Shown: positions 3,901-8,919, counted from the first letter of the stretch. The stretch: 12,235 bases of DNA from Baffinella frigidus (GCA_026770585.1 MU646376.1:163224-175458); one strand, 5' to 3'. Numbers and translations are program-made. Notes: generated by a model not told the origin, from the sequence alone.

Positions 3901-6340
3901 CTCACCCCTCGACCCTCGACCCTCGACCCTCGACCCTCGACCCTCGACCCTCAACCCGTGTTCCCGCAAAGCAATCACCGGGGTGGCAGAAAGGCAGTGC
4001 ACCCCCCGCCGCCAGGGCCCCGCGCGATCCCTCAAAGGATTGGGGTATGCAGTACGATGGCCCGATTTCGGGGATCTCCGATTCTATTTTGGTGTATCTA
4101 AGGCTATAAATGAAGGCTAGATGGGCGACTGTCTTATTTCTGCCCTTTAAGATACACCAACGATGGCCCGTCAGGGCCCTGACGCCCGACGATGGCCTGG
4201 CAGGGCCCTGACGCCCGCGGGTAAGGGACGGCCCGCGGGCGTCAGGGCCCTGGACGGCCCGCGCCGTCCCTTACCCCCCGCATCCCTGCACGCACCCCGG
4301 CCCCGTCCCTGGCCCTGCTACCCTGATTTGAACCACTGGGCGCCGCGCGTGTAGAACCACGACAGGGGCGTGTAGTGTTGAGTGTTTGCTGCGTCCAGGG
4401 GGTGTGGTGTAGGGCGTAGGTACACCACGCACCCTGTGCATCAGAAGATGGCCTGCTCACCAGCACAGGGGGCACTCTCATCCGGACGAGTATTCATAAT
4501 GAATACGATTTCGGGGATCTCCGATTCGATTTTGGTGTATCTTGAGGCTCTAAATGAAGTCTAGATAGACGACTGTCTTATTTATACCCCTTAAGATGCA
4601 CCAAAATCGTATTCATTATGAATACTCGGCGGGATTAACTCTGTGCACGATGGCCTGCTTGTCACCAAGCATCCTGGAATCTTGGAGCCATTGGATCTTC
4701 ACCCTGTGCATCAGGAGATGGTCTGCTTGTCACCAAGTATCTTGAAATCTTGGGACTTGGAGCCATTGGATCTTGGAACCATTGGAGCCATTAGATCTTG
4801 GAATCTTGGGGGCATTGGATGGCCTGCTCACACACAGGGGGGCACGCTCGCTCCCGATACTGTATTGTAGAAGCACGATCCTGCGGCGAACCTTATCCCT
4901 TGAGTGGCGAGGGGGTCAAAATTGACCCTCGACAGGTCCTAGGCGGGTCCTAAGGCCCTGCGGTAGGGCGCATGAGCCTACTGGCCACTTGAGGGATAGT
5001 GATACGTGAGCGATCGCTCTGCGGCATCCAGTACCGCCTTCCAGTTTAGGAGGGGGGTAACATGATGCACGGTGTTGATGGGCAGCGCACCAGAGCGATA
5101 GAAGTGAAATAGAACCCATCGTTGATTCGAACTTCTGACATGCTGCGCGCGGCGTGCGGTATGGTTTTGCAAACCGGATTGGATTTACCACCCAGGGGGG
5201 ATCAACTTTTGCGATCGCTCCATTTGGTTCACTTCTGAGGGCTGGTGTTGATGAGCACACCAGAGCGCTGGCGGCGTGCGGTATGGTTTCGCTTCTGAAG
5301 GGTGGGTCCGCGCGTCCGCGCGGAGCCACCCAAAACACCCCACGAAACCACCATGATGCACGCCTGAGTCACTAGGCAACGCGCACTAGAGAACCCCGGT
5401 GTTGATGAAGTGCACACCAGAGCGCTGCGTGCGGCGTGCGGTGTGGTTTCGCTCCTGAAGGGTGGTTGCGCGCGGACGCGTGCTTCCTCTTCTGTGTTAC
5501 TCTCCGCCTTGTGAAACGTGTGAAGTTAGCTACCACGGCCGGTTGCGGTCCTGCGGTGGTGGTTTCGTGGGGTGTTTTGCATTGTGTCGCGCGGCGGTTG
5601 GCTCTCCTGACAGGTGTGCCAACCAACGACGACCGAGTGGGTCTCGCCTGGCTCGTGGCCACCTTATCCGTCGGTTAATGGGGGCACACGAACCTCGTGA
5701 CCACCTCGTGACCACCTCGTGACCAATCTTACCCCCCCAGGCGTGCCGACCAAGGACTACCGGCTCCCGACCGAGTGGGTCTCGCCCGGCTCCGTGGTCT
5801 TCAACGTCTCGCACTTCAAGAACGTCGACGAGGAGACCCTTCTCAAGGTGCGTCACTCCTAAATAGATGGACCGTGTTCACGTTAATAGATGGACGTTAT
5901 TCACGTTAATATAAAGACGTGAATAGAGAGACGTCAATAGAGGGGCGTGATTAGATAATAGAGAGACGTGAATAGATAATAGAGAGATTTTACGTGGTCT
6001 TCAACGTCTCGCAATTCAAAAAACATCGACGAGGAGACCCTATCTAAAGAACCTAAAATCTCAAAGACCTAAAATGTGTAGCAGGTTCCGGGGGTGAAGT
6101 ACGTGCCGCTGGTGGACAAGGTGGAGGTCGCGATGCTCGAGTGCTAACCCCCAAGCGATCAGACCTAGGACCCTACGGTAGGCAACCCGTAGGGGCATAG
6201 GGGGGTTCCTACGGATAAGGTAACTGACCTGAATCGCTTGGCAGGTACCGGGCGTGAAGTACGTGCCGCTGGTGGGCAAGGTCACGGTCGCGATGCTCGA
6301 GCGCAACCTGCTCCGCCTCGTCCAGAACTACCACTCGTAA
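890..6340 (+). CDS. MTD1: NAD-type methylenetetrahydrofolate dehydrogenase, MTD1-like (5'-partial, nine exons)
   Basis: The product oxidises 5,10-methylene-THF to 5,10-methenyl-THF with NAD+ in folate one-carbon metabolism. Exons: 890-977, 1271-1346, 1793-1859, 2201-2305, 2514-2572, 3094-3176, 3805-3870, 5741-5847, 6245-6340. They total 747 nt, giving 248 residues plus TAA. Every intron is GT...CAG and all eight junctions keep frame. Family blocks seen, in fragment numbering: HDPSVHGIMIYYPCFG (8-23), EKDVEGLCHTY (44-54), NLYHNIRYID (57-66), LLPCTPLAIVKILE (89-102), NRSEIVGRPLAAMLANDGAE (126-145, dinucleotide-binding loop), and YVPLVGKVTVAMLERN (223-238). The NRSEIVGRPLA block and the VGKVTVAML ending (where bifunctional FolD/MTHFD enzymes have PGGVGPMT) match the monofunctional yeast MTD1 type. 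Yeast MTD1 is about 320 aa, so roughly 70-100 N-terminal residues, including the substrate-site lysine region, are missing upstream. GC3 is very high. No targeting peptide can be judged. Confidence 0.93.
1029..1039 (+). repeat. Partial copy of the exon 1 donor border
   Basis: TACGGTGCGCC repeats the last exon 1 codon and donor (974-984), 55 bp downstream within intron 1. The match is short, so chance is possible. It fits the border-copy pattern seen at other exons. Confidence 0.45.
1077..1270 (+). repeat. Intron 1: two decoy copies of the exon 2 acceptor region
   Basis: CAG followed by GCGGGGACATG (1077) and by GCGGGAAGATG (1187) resembles the true CAG-GTGGGAACATG (1268). The upstream context is also repeated: CCTGAAGCCTCAAGAAGGCA before the second copy matches CCTGAAGCCTGAAGAAGGCA before the real exon. 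The offsets are 191 and 81 bp. Confidence 0.75.
1092..1131 (+). repeat. Intron 1: fragment resembling part of exon 4
   Basis: AAGTGCCTGCTCCCC followed by TTGCACCCC and a CTCGAT..CGATCG tail resembles 2228-2261 of exon 4 (codons for KCLLPCTPLAI), with a one-base insertion and some divergence after the first 15 bases. It lies about 1.1 kb upstream of exon 4. Confidence 0.6.
1271..1346 (+). CDS. MTD1: MTD1-like gene, exon 2
   Basis: It encodes GNMDDYLRDSVPIEKDVEGL then CHTYR, with the EKDVEG block of the family. The acceptor is TTTCAG at 1265-1270. The exon completes the Gly codon from exon 1 and ends with AG before the donor GTTCTC at 1347. Two decoy copies of the acceptor region lie upstream at 1077 and 1187. 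Confidence 0.9.
1625..1757. repeat. Intron 2: nested direct repeats
   Basis: CAACACGGACGCCATGTATG occurs at 1625 and 1738. Between the copies is a 45-bp tandem duplication starting TCTGCCCTGT at 1645 and 1690, through ...CTCCTGGTTCGCTCCCC.... No coding content is recognised. Confidence 0.85.
1793..1859 (+). CDS. MTD1: MTD1-like gene, exon 3
   Basis: It encodes RNLYHNIRYIDAHTQANQGG then IL. The acceptor is GTGCAG ending at 1792, completing an Arg codon, and the donor is GTATCC at 1860. The NLYHN block follows CHTYR as in the family. AHTQANQGG looks like a small lineage-specific insertion. Confidence 0.9.
1868..1922 (+). repeat. Intron 3: CCCTA pentamer microsatellite
   Basis: A run of CCCTA units, with one CCCTG variant, begins about ten bases after the exon 3 donor. 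It resembles a telomere-type repeat lacking its final AA. The C-rich strand is the sense strand of the gene. Confidence 0.9.
2077..2182. repeat. Intron 3: TTGACTGGC minisatellite
   Basis: About nine units of TTGACTGGC and GTGACTGGC variants end about 20 bp before the exon 4 acceptor. The array is bordered by two copies of GTGGTTTGACTG (2089 and 2168). Confidence 0.85.
2201..2305 (+). CDS. MTD1: MTD1-like gene, exon 4
   Basis: It encodes VESTTENTKKCLLPCTPLAI, then VKILEHLNAYDQTLP, including the conserved LPCTP substrate-site segment. The acceptor is GTCAG at 2196-2200 and the donor is GTACCC at 2306, with phase 0 on both sides. A fragment resembling 2228-2261 of this exon occurs in intron 1 at 1092-1131. 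Confidence 0.93.
2306..2425 (+). repeat. Intron 4: C/CT-rich low-complexity tract
   Basis: Long pyrimidine runs (a C run near 2308-2317, TTCTGCTTCTTCTG near 2334, and a longer C run at 2400-2419) fill most of the 208-bp intron, the shortest in the gene. Confidence 0.8.
2436..2499. repeat. Intron 4: 34-bp tandem duplication
   Basis: GCACAAGTTGGCTCCCGGGT followed by CTTTACTGTC occurs at 2436 and 2470 with 30 identical bases. It ends just before the exon 5 acceptor. The high identity suggests a recent duplication. Confidence 0.9.
2514..2572 (+). CDS. MTD1: MTD1-like gene, exon 5
   Basis: It encodes VGNRLMGKTIAVINRSEIVG, the first half of the NAD-binding loop. The acceptor is GAGCAG ending at 2513 and the donor is GTACTC at 2573. 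The last Gly codon is split after two bases and completed by exon 6. Confidence 0.94.
2578..3088 (+). repeat. Intron 5: degenerate telomere-like satellite
   Basis: Most of the 521-bp intron consists of degenerate CCCTAAACACTA and CCCTGTACCCTAAACACT units. The array is interrupted once, by a 58-bp copy of the start of exon 6 (2895-2952). The 136 bp between that copy and the real exon are the same satellite. Confidence 0.88.
2895..2952 (+). pseudogene. Partial copy of exon 6, 5' part
   Basis: These 58 bp match 3089-3146 with two differences (CTT/CTC and AAC/AAT), both synonymous in the gene's frame. The copy includes the CAG acceptor but breaks into satellite after the codons for EVYSI, with no donor, so it cannot serve as a full exon. 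Confidence 0.92.
3094..3176 (+). CDS. MTD1: MTD1-like gene, exon 6
   Basis: It encodes RPLAAMLANDGAEVYSIDIS then SIYRMKR. The acceptor is GACCAG ending at 3093 and the donor is G|GTACGT at 3177. Degenerate copies of its 5' part (2895-2952) and 3' part (3340-3380) lie in the two flanking introns. Confidence 0.93.
3340..3380 (+). pseudogene. Partial copy of exon 6, 3' part
   Basis: This segment matches 3140-3180 at an offset of exactly 200 bp, including the donor (CGCG|GTAC). It would read ADVSSIYLMKRG against the real IDISSIYRMKRG. No AG lies close upstream, so use as an alternative exon is doubtful. Confidence 0.85.
3535..3612 (+). repeat. Intron 6: diverged repeat with conserved peptide frame, copy A
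   Basis: The frame reads KVDILGVRYKSVNSGVKKRP then FSPIW and a stop. A diverged copy lies on the - strand at 11733-11810 and keeps V-D-x-L-x-V-R-Y-K-x-V and the following G, K, P and W positions. This copy sits inside an intron, so it is probably an element remnant and not a native exon. I do not recognise the protein family. Confidence 0.55.
3755..3798 (+). repeat. Intron 6: degenerate telomere-like repeats
   Basis: Short units such as CCGAACCTTAAA, CCCGAACCCGAAA and CCCGAAACG end about eight bases before the exon 7 acceptor. They are a weaker version of the satellite in intron 5. Confidence 0.6.
3805..3870 (+). CDS. MTD1: MTD1-like gene, exon 7
   Basis: It encodes GKMVEVTEAQEELVKRSHII then VT. 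The SHIIVTG end corresponds to the ADVVITGVP strand of the family. The acceptor is GATCAG ending at 3804 and the donor is GTACGC at 3871. I saw no partial copies of this exon nearby. Confidence 0.9.
3904..3957 (+). repeat. Intron 7: CCCTCGA heptamer repeat
   Basis: About seven CCCTCGA units follow degenerate CCCTCAA units, starting about 30 bases after the exon 7 donor. This is a heptamer with the same C-rich core as CCCTAAA, again with the C-rich strand in sense. Confidence 0.9.
4054..4170. mobile_element. Intron 7: short foldback element, family F95, copy 1
   Basis: The element spans about 4065-4159 (95 bp). It begins ATTTCGGGGATCTCCGATT and contains inverted arms TTGGTGTATCT/AGATACACCAA. 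It is flanked by an exact 11-bp direct repeat, ACGATGGCCCG (4054-4064 and 4160-4170), which could be a target-site duplication. A diverged copy is at 4508-4607. It has no coding capacity. Confidence 0.65.
4161..4276. repeat. Intron 7: GC-rich compound palindrome
   Basis: A 29-bp tandem duplication (4161-4189 and 4190-4218) overlaps a perfect 21-bp inverted repeat (4201-4221 with 4232-4252, 10-base loop) starting CAGGGCCCTGACGCCCGCGG. A second 14-bp inverted pair is GGGTAAGGGACGGC with GCCGTCCCTTACCC (4219-4232 and 4263-4276). The two stems overlap and would compete. Confidence 0.85.
4428..4845. repeat. Intron 7: interspersed short repeats
   Basis: CCTGTGCATCAG[AG]AGATGG[CT]CTGCT recurs at about 4434 and 4702, with a weaker form near 4641. 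TTGGAGCCATTGGATCTT and variants recur between 4682 and 4820. The F95 copy 2 is embedded among them. No gene is seen. Confidence 0.7.
4488..4627. mobile_element. Intron 7: short foldback element, family F95, copy 2
   Basis: The core 4508-4607 matches copy 1 (start ATTTCGGGGATCTCCGATT, arms TTTTGGTGTATCTT/AAGATGCACCAAAA). The flanks form a perfect 22-bp inverted pair (4488-4509 with 4606-4627) built on the near-palindrome GTATTCATAATGAATAC, so they also act as an imperfect direct repeat. It inserted into sequence unrelated to copy 1's flanks. Confidence 0.7.
4893..4999. mobile_element. Intron 7: foldback element with three nested hairpins, copy 2
   Basis: The outer arms TTATCCCTTGAGTGGC and GCCACTTGAGGGATA pair imperfectly. 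Inside are CGAGGG..GTCAA/TTGACCCTCG, the GGTCCTA direct repeat and a CGGTAGGGCG hairpin. The core AGGTCCTAGGC to GAGCCTACTGGCCACTT aligns with copy 1 at 213-314. The first inner stem differs in sequence between copies, yet pairs in both. Confidence 0.65.
5071..5480. repeat. Intron 7: three diverged repeat units
   Basis: Units start GGTGTTGATG at 5071, 5244 and 5398. Each continues with a CACCAGAGCG segment and reaches CGGCGTGCGGT[AG]TGGTTT; the last two continue into CTGAAGGGTGG. Frames here give spurious ORFs on both strands. No gene is recognised. Confidence 0.8.
5331..5579. repeat. Intron 7: 22-bp perfect inverted repeat
   Basis: CAAAACACCCCACGAAACCA plus CC (5331-5352) is the exact reverse complement of 5558-5579. 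The 205 bp between contain the third unit of the repeat above. The arms could be the ends of an element, but no target duplication is evident. Confidence 0.85.
5610..5661 (+). pseudogene. Partial copy of exon 8, 5' part
   Basis: ACAGGTGTGCCAACCAACGAC, then GACCGAGTGGGTCTCGCC, matches 5737-5798 with about ten bases deleted internally and a few substitutions. The CAG is kept, but the deletion shifts the frame. It lies 127-138 bp upstream of the real exon. Confidence 0.85.
5690..5725. repeat. Intron 7: 12-bp tandem repeat
   Basis: CTCGTGACCACC is repeated three times, the last copy diverging, immediately before the pyrimidine tract and acceptor of exon 8. Confidence 0.85.
5741..5847 (+). CDS. 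MTD1: MTD1-like gene, exon 8
   Basis: It encodes GVPTKDYRLPTEWVSPGSVV then FNVSHFKNVDEETLLK, matching the PTEYIKEGAVCINF region of yeast MTD1. The acceptor is CCCCCCCAG ending at 5740 and the donor is GTGCGT at 5848. Degenerate copies of both halves flank it, at 5610-5661 and 5993-6050. Confidence 0.93.
5868..5988. repeat. Intron 8: AT-rich repeats around ACGTGAATAGA
   Basis: Variants of AATAGA, ACGTGAATAGAGAG and GTTCACGTTAATAGATGG alternate. GTTCACGTTAATA-type and ACGTGAATA-type units are inverted relative to each other. The stretch lies between exon 8 and its downstream copy. Confidence 0.7.
5993..6050 (+). pseudogene. Partial copy of exon 8, 3' part
   Basis: CGTGGTCTTCAACGTCTCGC and the following bases match 5793-5850 at an offset of exactly 200 bp. 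A one-base insertion in the A run after TTCAA shifts the frame, and the donor is lost (CTAAAGAA in place of TCAAGGTG). Confidence 0.88.
6081..6140 (+). pseudogene. Partial copy of exon 9
   Basis: GCAGGTTCCGGGGGTGAAGT and the following bases match 6241-6300 with about 6 differences in 60 bp. The copy keeps the CAG acceptor and stays open in frame, but diverges and reaches a stop (TAA at 6145) shortly after CTCGAG. Skipping the real exon would therefore yield a truncated C-terminus. Confidence 0.9.
6151..6241. mobile_element. Intron 8: foldback element between exon 9 and its copy
   Basis: The terminal arms CCAAGCGAT (6151-6159) and ATCGCTTGG (6233-6241) are perfect inverted repeats. The interior begins with the recurrent core CCTAGGACCCTACGGTAGG (6164-6182). 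The right arm runs straight into the GCAG acceptor of exon 9. Confidence 0.6.
6245..6340 (+). CDS. MTD1: MTD1-like gene, terminal exon 9
   Basis: It encodes VPGVKYVPLVGKVTVAMLER then NLLRLVQNYHS and TAA at 6338-6340. The acceptor is CTTGGCAG ending at 6244, directly against the right arm of a foldback element (6151-6241). A decayed copy of its first 56 bases lies 160 bp upstream. Confidence 0.94.
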   Translation, partial: VPGVKYVPLVGKVTVAMLERNLLRLVQNYHS

Positions 6341-6402
6341 GCGGTCGGTGCAAAGTGCTGCTTCTGAGAACTACCACGCCTCTCGAGAGAGCGGGCGCCT
6401 GC

Positions 6403-6423
6403 TCAACTTAGCCTCTAAGTTGA
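6403..6423 (+). other. Hairpin downstream of the stop codon
   Basis: TCAACTTA, loop GCCTC, TAAGTTGA: a perfect 8-bp stem 63 bases after the TAA, likely within the 3' UTR. I see no T-rich tail and no AATAAA nearby, so a role in 3'-end formation is unproven. Confidence 0.5.
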
Positions 6424-6541
6424 CGGGCCACGTGTCTATGTACGAGCTCTAGGGCCTCCCCTGACGGGAGCCCGGGGGCTGCCTTGCCTGGAGGGGCGAG
6501 GCAACCGCGGGGGCGGGCGCTCCGTGCTGTGTCCTATCTCT

Positions 6542-6731
6542 CCGCGCCCGGAGGCGAACAGGTCTACGTTTCGCGAAGACGCTGTGTATGTCTTGCGTTT
6601 TTTTTCACGTAAAGAAGCGAAATTTCGCGGAATTAGTCGAGTTTGTCGAAACAGATCTCGAATTTGGTTTCTTGCCCCGAAATGAACATACAAATTTAAA
6701 AGGACGTAGACCTGTTGGTGTCCGGACGCGG
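6542..6731. mobile_element. 190-bp inverted-repeat element
   Basis: The ends CCGCGCCCGGAGGCGAACAG (6542) and the reverse complement of 6722-6731 and its inner sequence share CCGCG[CT]CCGGA and AACAGGTCTACGT, an arm of about 27 bp with five mismatches. The interior is AT-richer than its surroundings and has no credible coding frame. No clear target duplication is visible. Confidence 0.6.
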
Positions 6732-6825
6732 TAAGTGGCGAGTAGCCTCATACGCTCCTGCCTAGGCCTATGGTACTCCTGCCTCGGCCGTTGTGCACAA
6801 CGCAACTACACGCCGCACATCACAA

Positions 6826-6948
6826 GTACAGGGGTACCTCGCTCATAAGAAACCGCCCCCCCTAGGACCCTACAGTAGGACCATGCCTAGGGTCCTGTGG
6901 TGGTCCTAGGGGAGGGGGTGGTTTCTTATGAGCGAGGTACCCCTGTAC
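6826..6948. mobile_element. TA-flanked MITE family, copy 1
   Basis: GTACAGGGGTACCTCGCTCA and the following bases form a 29-bp perfect terminal inverted repeat (6826-6854 with 6920-6948). The interior carries CCTAGGACCCTACAGTAGG. Read as TA-CAGGGG...CCCCTG-TA, it fits a Tc1/mariner-type non-autonomous element with TA target duplication. It has no coding capacity. Confidence 0.8.
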
Positions 6949-7098
6949 ACGTCTGACGCATGTCGGAAGACGGCGTCAAAGTCTAAGCCGAGGACTGCGC
7001 CACCCGCCTCCTTTTGAGGAAATCAAGGATGCCTTGTCAGCGCGGGCTGAGTTTGGTGGAATGTAGGTCTTGTTCTTACACGGTCTTCACGGAAGGGA

Positions 7099-7234
7099 GT
7101 ACATGGGGAACCTCGCTCATACATGTAACCAACGCCCACCCCCCTAGGACCACCATACATGTAGGATCCTAGACATAGGCCTAATGTAGGCTCCTAGGAG
7201 GAGGCGCTTTCTTATGAGCGAGGTACCTCTGTAC
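7099..7234. mobile_element. TA-flanked MITE family, copy 2 (diverged)
   Basis: The ends GTACATGGGGAACCTCGCTC and TATGAGCGAGGTACCTCTGT plus AC are an imperfect version of the copy 1 arms. The interior differs more (ACATGTA insertions), so it is an older or rearranged copy. Confidence 0.72.
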
Positions 7235-7307
7235 GTGGTAGCCATGTTTGGTTCGGTCCGTACCAAACGCACTGTTCTGACGCCGTGAACAAGCTGAATA
7301 CGCTGGC

Positions 7308-7427
7308 TACAGGGGTACCTCGCTCATAAGAAACCGCATCCGCCTAGGACCCTACAGTAGGCTATCCCTAGGGGGTGGGCGGGTCCTAGGGGGTGGGCGG
7401 TTTCTTATGAGCGAGGTACCCCTGTAC
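7308..7427. mobile_element. TA-flanked MITE family, copy 3
   Basis: A 30-bp perfect terminal inverted repeat, starting TACAGGGGTACCTCGCTCAT, closes at CCCCTGTA (7426). The interior has CCTAGGACCCTACAGTAGG and a duplicated CCTAGGGGGTGGGCGG. The outer flank differs from copy 1 just outside TA on the left, which supports TA as the target site. Confidence 0.8.
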
Positions 7428-7440
7428 TCATGATCACTAA

Positions 7441-8099
7441 GTGGACCTCGCAGGTGGTCTCATCAACTCTCATCAATAAATTCATAACCTCAAGAACACC
7501 CACCGATGTGTTGACATTGATAGATTGACCGCTCACCGACGCAGTTTTGTCCTTGCTCCGCGTTTCGCTTTGAGCAAGTCTTTTGTTTCAAACCTCTTTC
7601 GCCGTTGCCAGTTCAAAAAAAACTCGCTCGATCCCAGCTCGCCATTACCAGTGCAAAAACTTTGTATACGTCCCATAGTGTGGTCGACGAGTACGAGCGA
7701 AGGCAACCAATCAGTTTTTTAGTTTGGCAACACATAAAATTAACGGCAGTGTTGACAAGCAGACACCAGTTTGTAAAGGGTTGGTAGTGTCTCTTTCCCA
7801 AGGTAACTACAAGTAGCTGAAAACTCGATCCTGAACATTGGAACTTCCATCCTGAGGCCTGGAATCTCCATCCTACACACCTCAACCTCGATCGTTTTCC
7901 ACTTGCCCCCCCAAAAACCTGGTCGTTTTCCACTTGCCCCCCCGAAATTGGTAAACGAACTGGTACCACACACCCTAGCCAGTTTCGGTGTTTTGCAAAA
8001 CAATGGTAGTTTAGGTCCTTTAGGTTTTAATTTCTCCCAACATAGCCCAACGACACGCCGTTCCGTAGTACAAACCACTGGTAGTTTGACAAAACACTG
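7441..8099. other. Unassigned region with short duplications
   Basis: There is no convincing exon. TCGTTTTCCACTTGCCCCCC is duplicated at 7892 and 7923, and CTGGAATCTCCATCCT resembles the preceding TTGGAACTTCCATCCT. A truncated type II module (TTTAGGTTTTAATTTCTCCC, then ATAGCCCAACGACACGCCGT) lies at about 8006-8066, ahead of the main array. Confidence 0.6.
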
Positions 8100-8695
8100 G
8101 TAGCCCGAAACCCAAGCCCTAAGCCCCATACACTAACCCCTGAACCCTCAATCCCAAATCATTGACCCTGAACCCTGAACCCTCCACCCTCAACCCTCAA
8201 CCCTGAACATTACACTGTCAACCCCAAACCCTCAACCCTCAACCCTCAACCCTAATCCCCAAACCCTAAACCCTGAACCTAAGGTCCTAAACCCTAAACC
8301 CTAAACTCTAAACCCTAAACCCTACGACCTAAATCCTACACCCTTCACCCTTCACCCTAAACTTTGAACCCTGAACCCTAAACCCTCAACCCCAAACCCC
8401 AAACCCCTAAACCCTAAACCCTAAACCCTAAACCCTAAACCCTAAACCCTAAACCCTAAACCCTAAACCCCAACCCCCATATCCCAAACTCCTTCCAAAC
8501 CCTACCCTTTAAACCCTCACCATTAAACCCTGAACCCTAAACCCCAAACCACGAACCATGAACCATAAACCCTAAATCCTAAATCGCAAAACCTAAACAC
8601 TAGACCCTAAACCCTAAACCCTAAACCCTAAACCCTAAACCCTGAACCCTAAACCATAAACCATAAACCATAAACCCTAAACATCAAACCCTAAA
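8100..8695 (+). repeat. Telomere-like CCCTAAA repeats (interstitial)
   Basis: About 600 bp of degenerate CCCTGAA, CCCTCAA and CCCTAAA units contain nine perfect CCCTAAA units at 8405-8467 and five more at 8604-8638. The complement TTTAGGG is the plant/green-algal and some-alveolate telomere repeat. Non-telomeric sequence continues on both sides, so this is an interstitial tract, or a misjoined chromosome end. Confidence 0.93.
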
Positions 8696-8919
8696 CGGCG
8701 GGAAAGCGTGGTTTACTAAACTGACAAACACGACCGCTTCACGCCAGGGGCAAAGGTGGGACAGAGGTGGGACGAGACGCAGCCTGCAAGCACCTCGAAG
8801 GGCTGGTGGGGCAAGGGAACGTCTCGCCCACTAAGACGAGCTAAGAACACCAGAGGGAAGGCCTGGGCGATGGGGGAGCGGGCGCCTGCAGAGCGGCGCC
8901 TAAAGGGGGGGGAGCAAGT
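8696..8919. other. Unassigned sequence
   Basis: GC-rich single-copy-looking sequence between the telomere-like tract and the module array. I see no gene or structure. Confidence 0.5.

Noticed and set aside
4916-5662. Overlapping frames on both strands in intron 7
   Set aside because: They follow the three GGTGTTGATG units; no conserved motif or codon bias like the neighbouring exons was seen.
890-6340. Bifunctional dehydrogenase/cyclohydrolase (FolD/MTHFD1) as the gene's identity
   Set aside because: The loop reads NRSEIVGRPLAAMLANDGAE and the C-terminal block VPLVGKVTVAML in place of PGGVGPMT, which fits the monofunctional MTD1 type. The N-terminal catalytic region is not available to confirm this.
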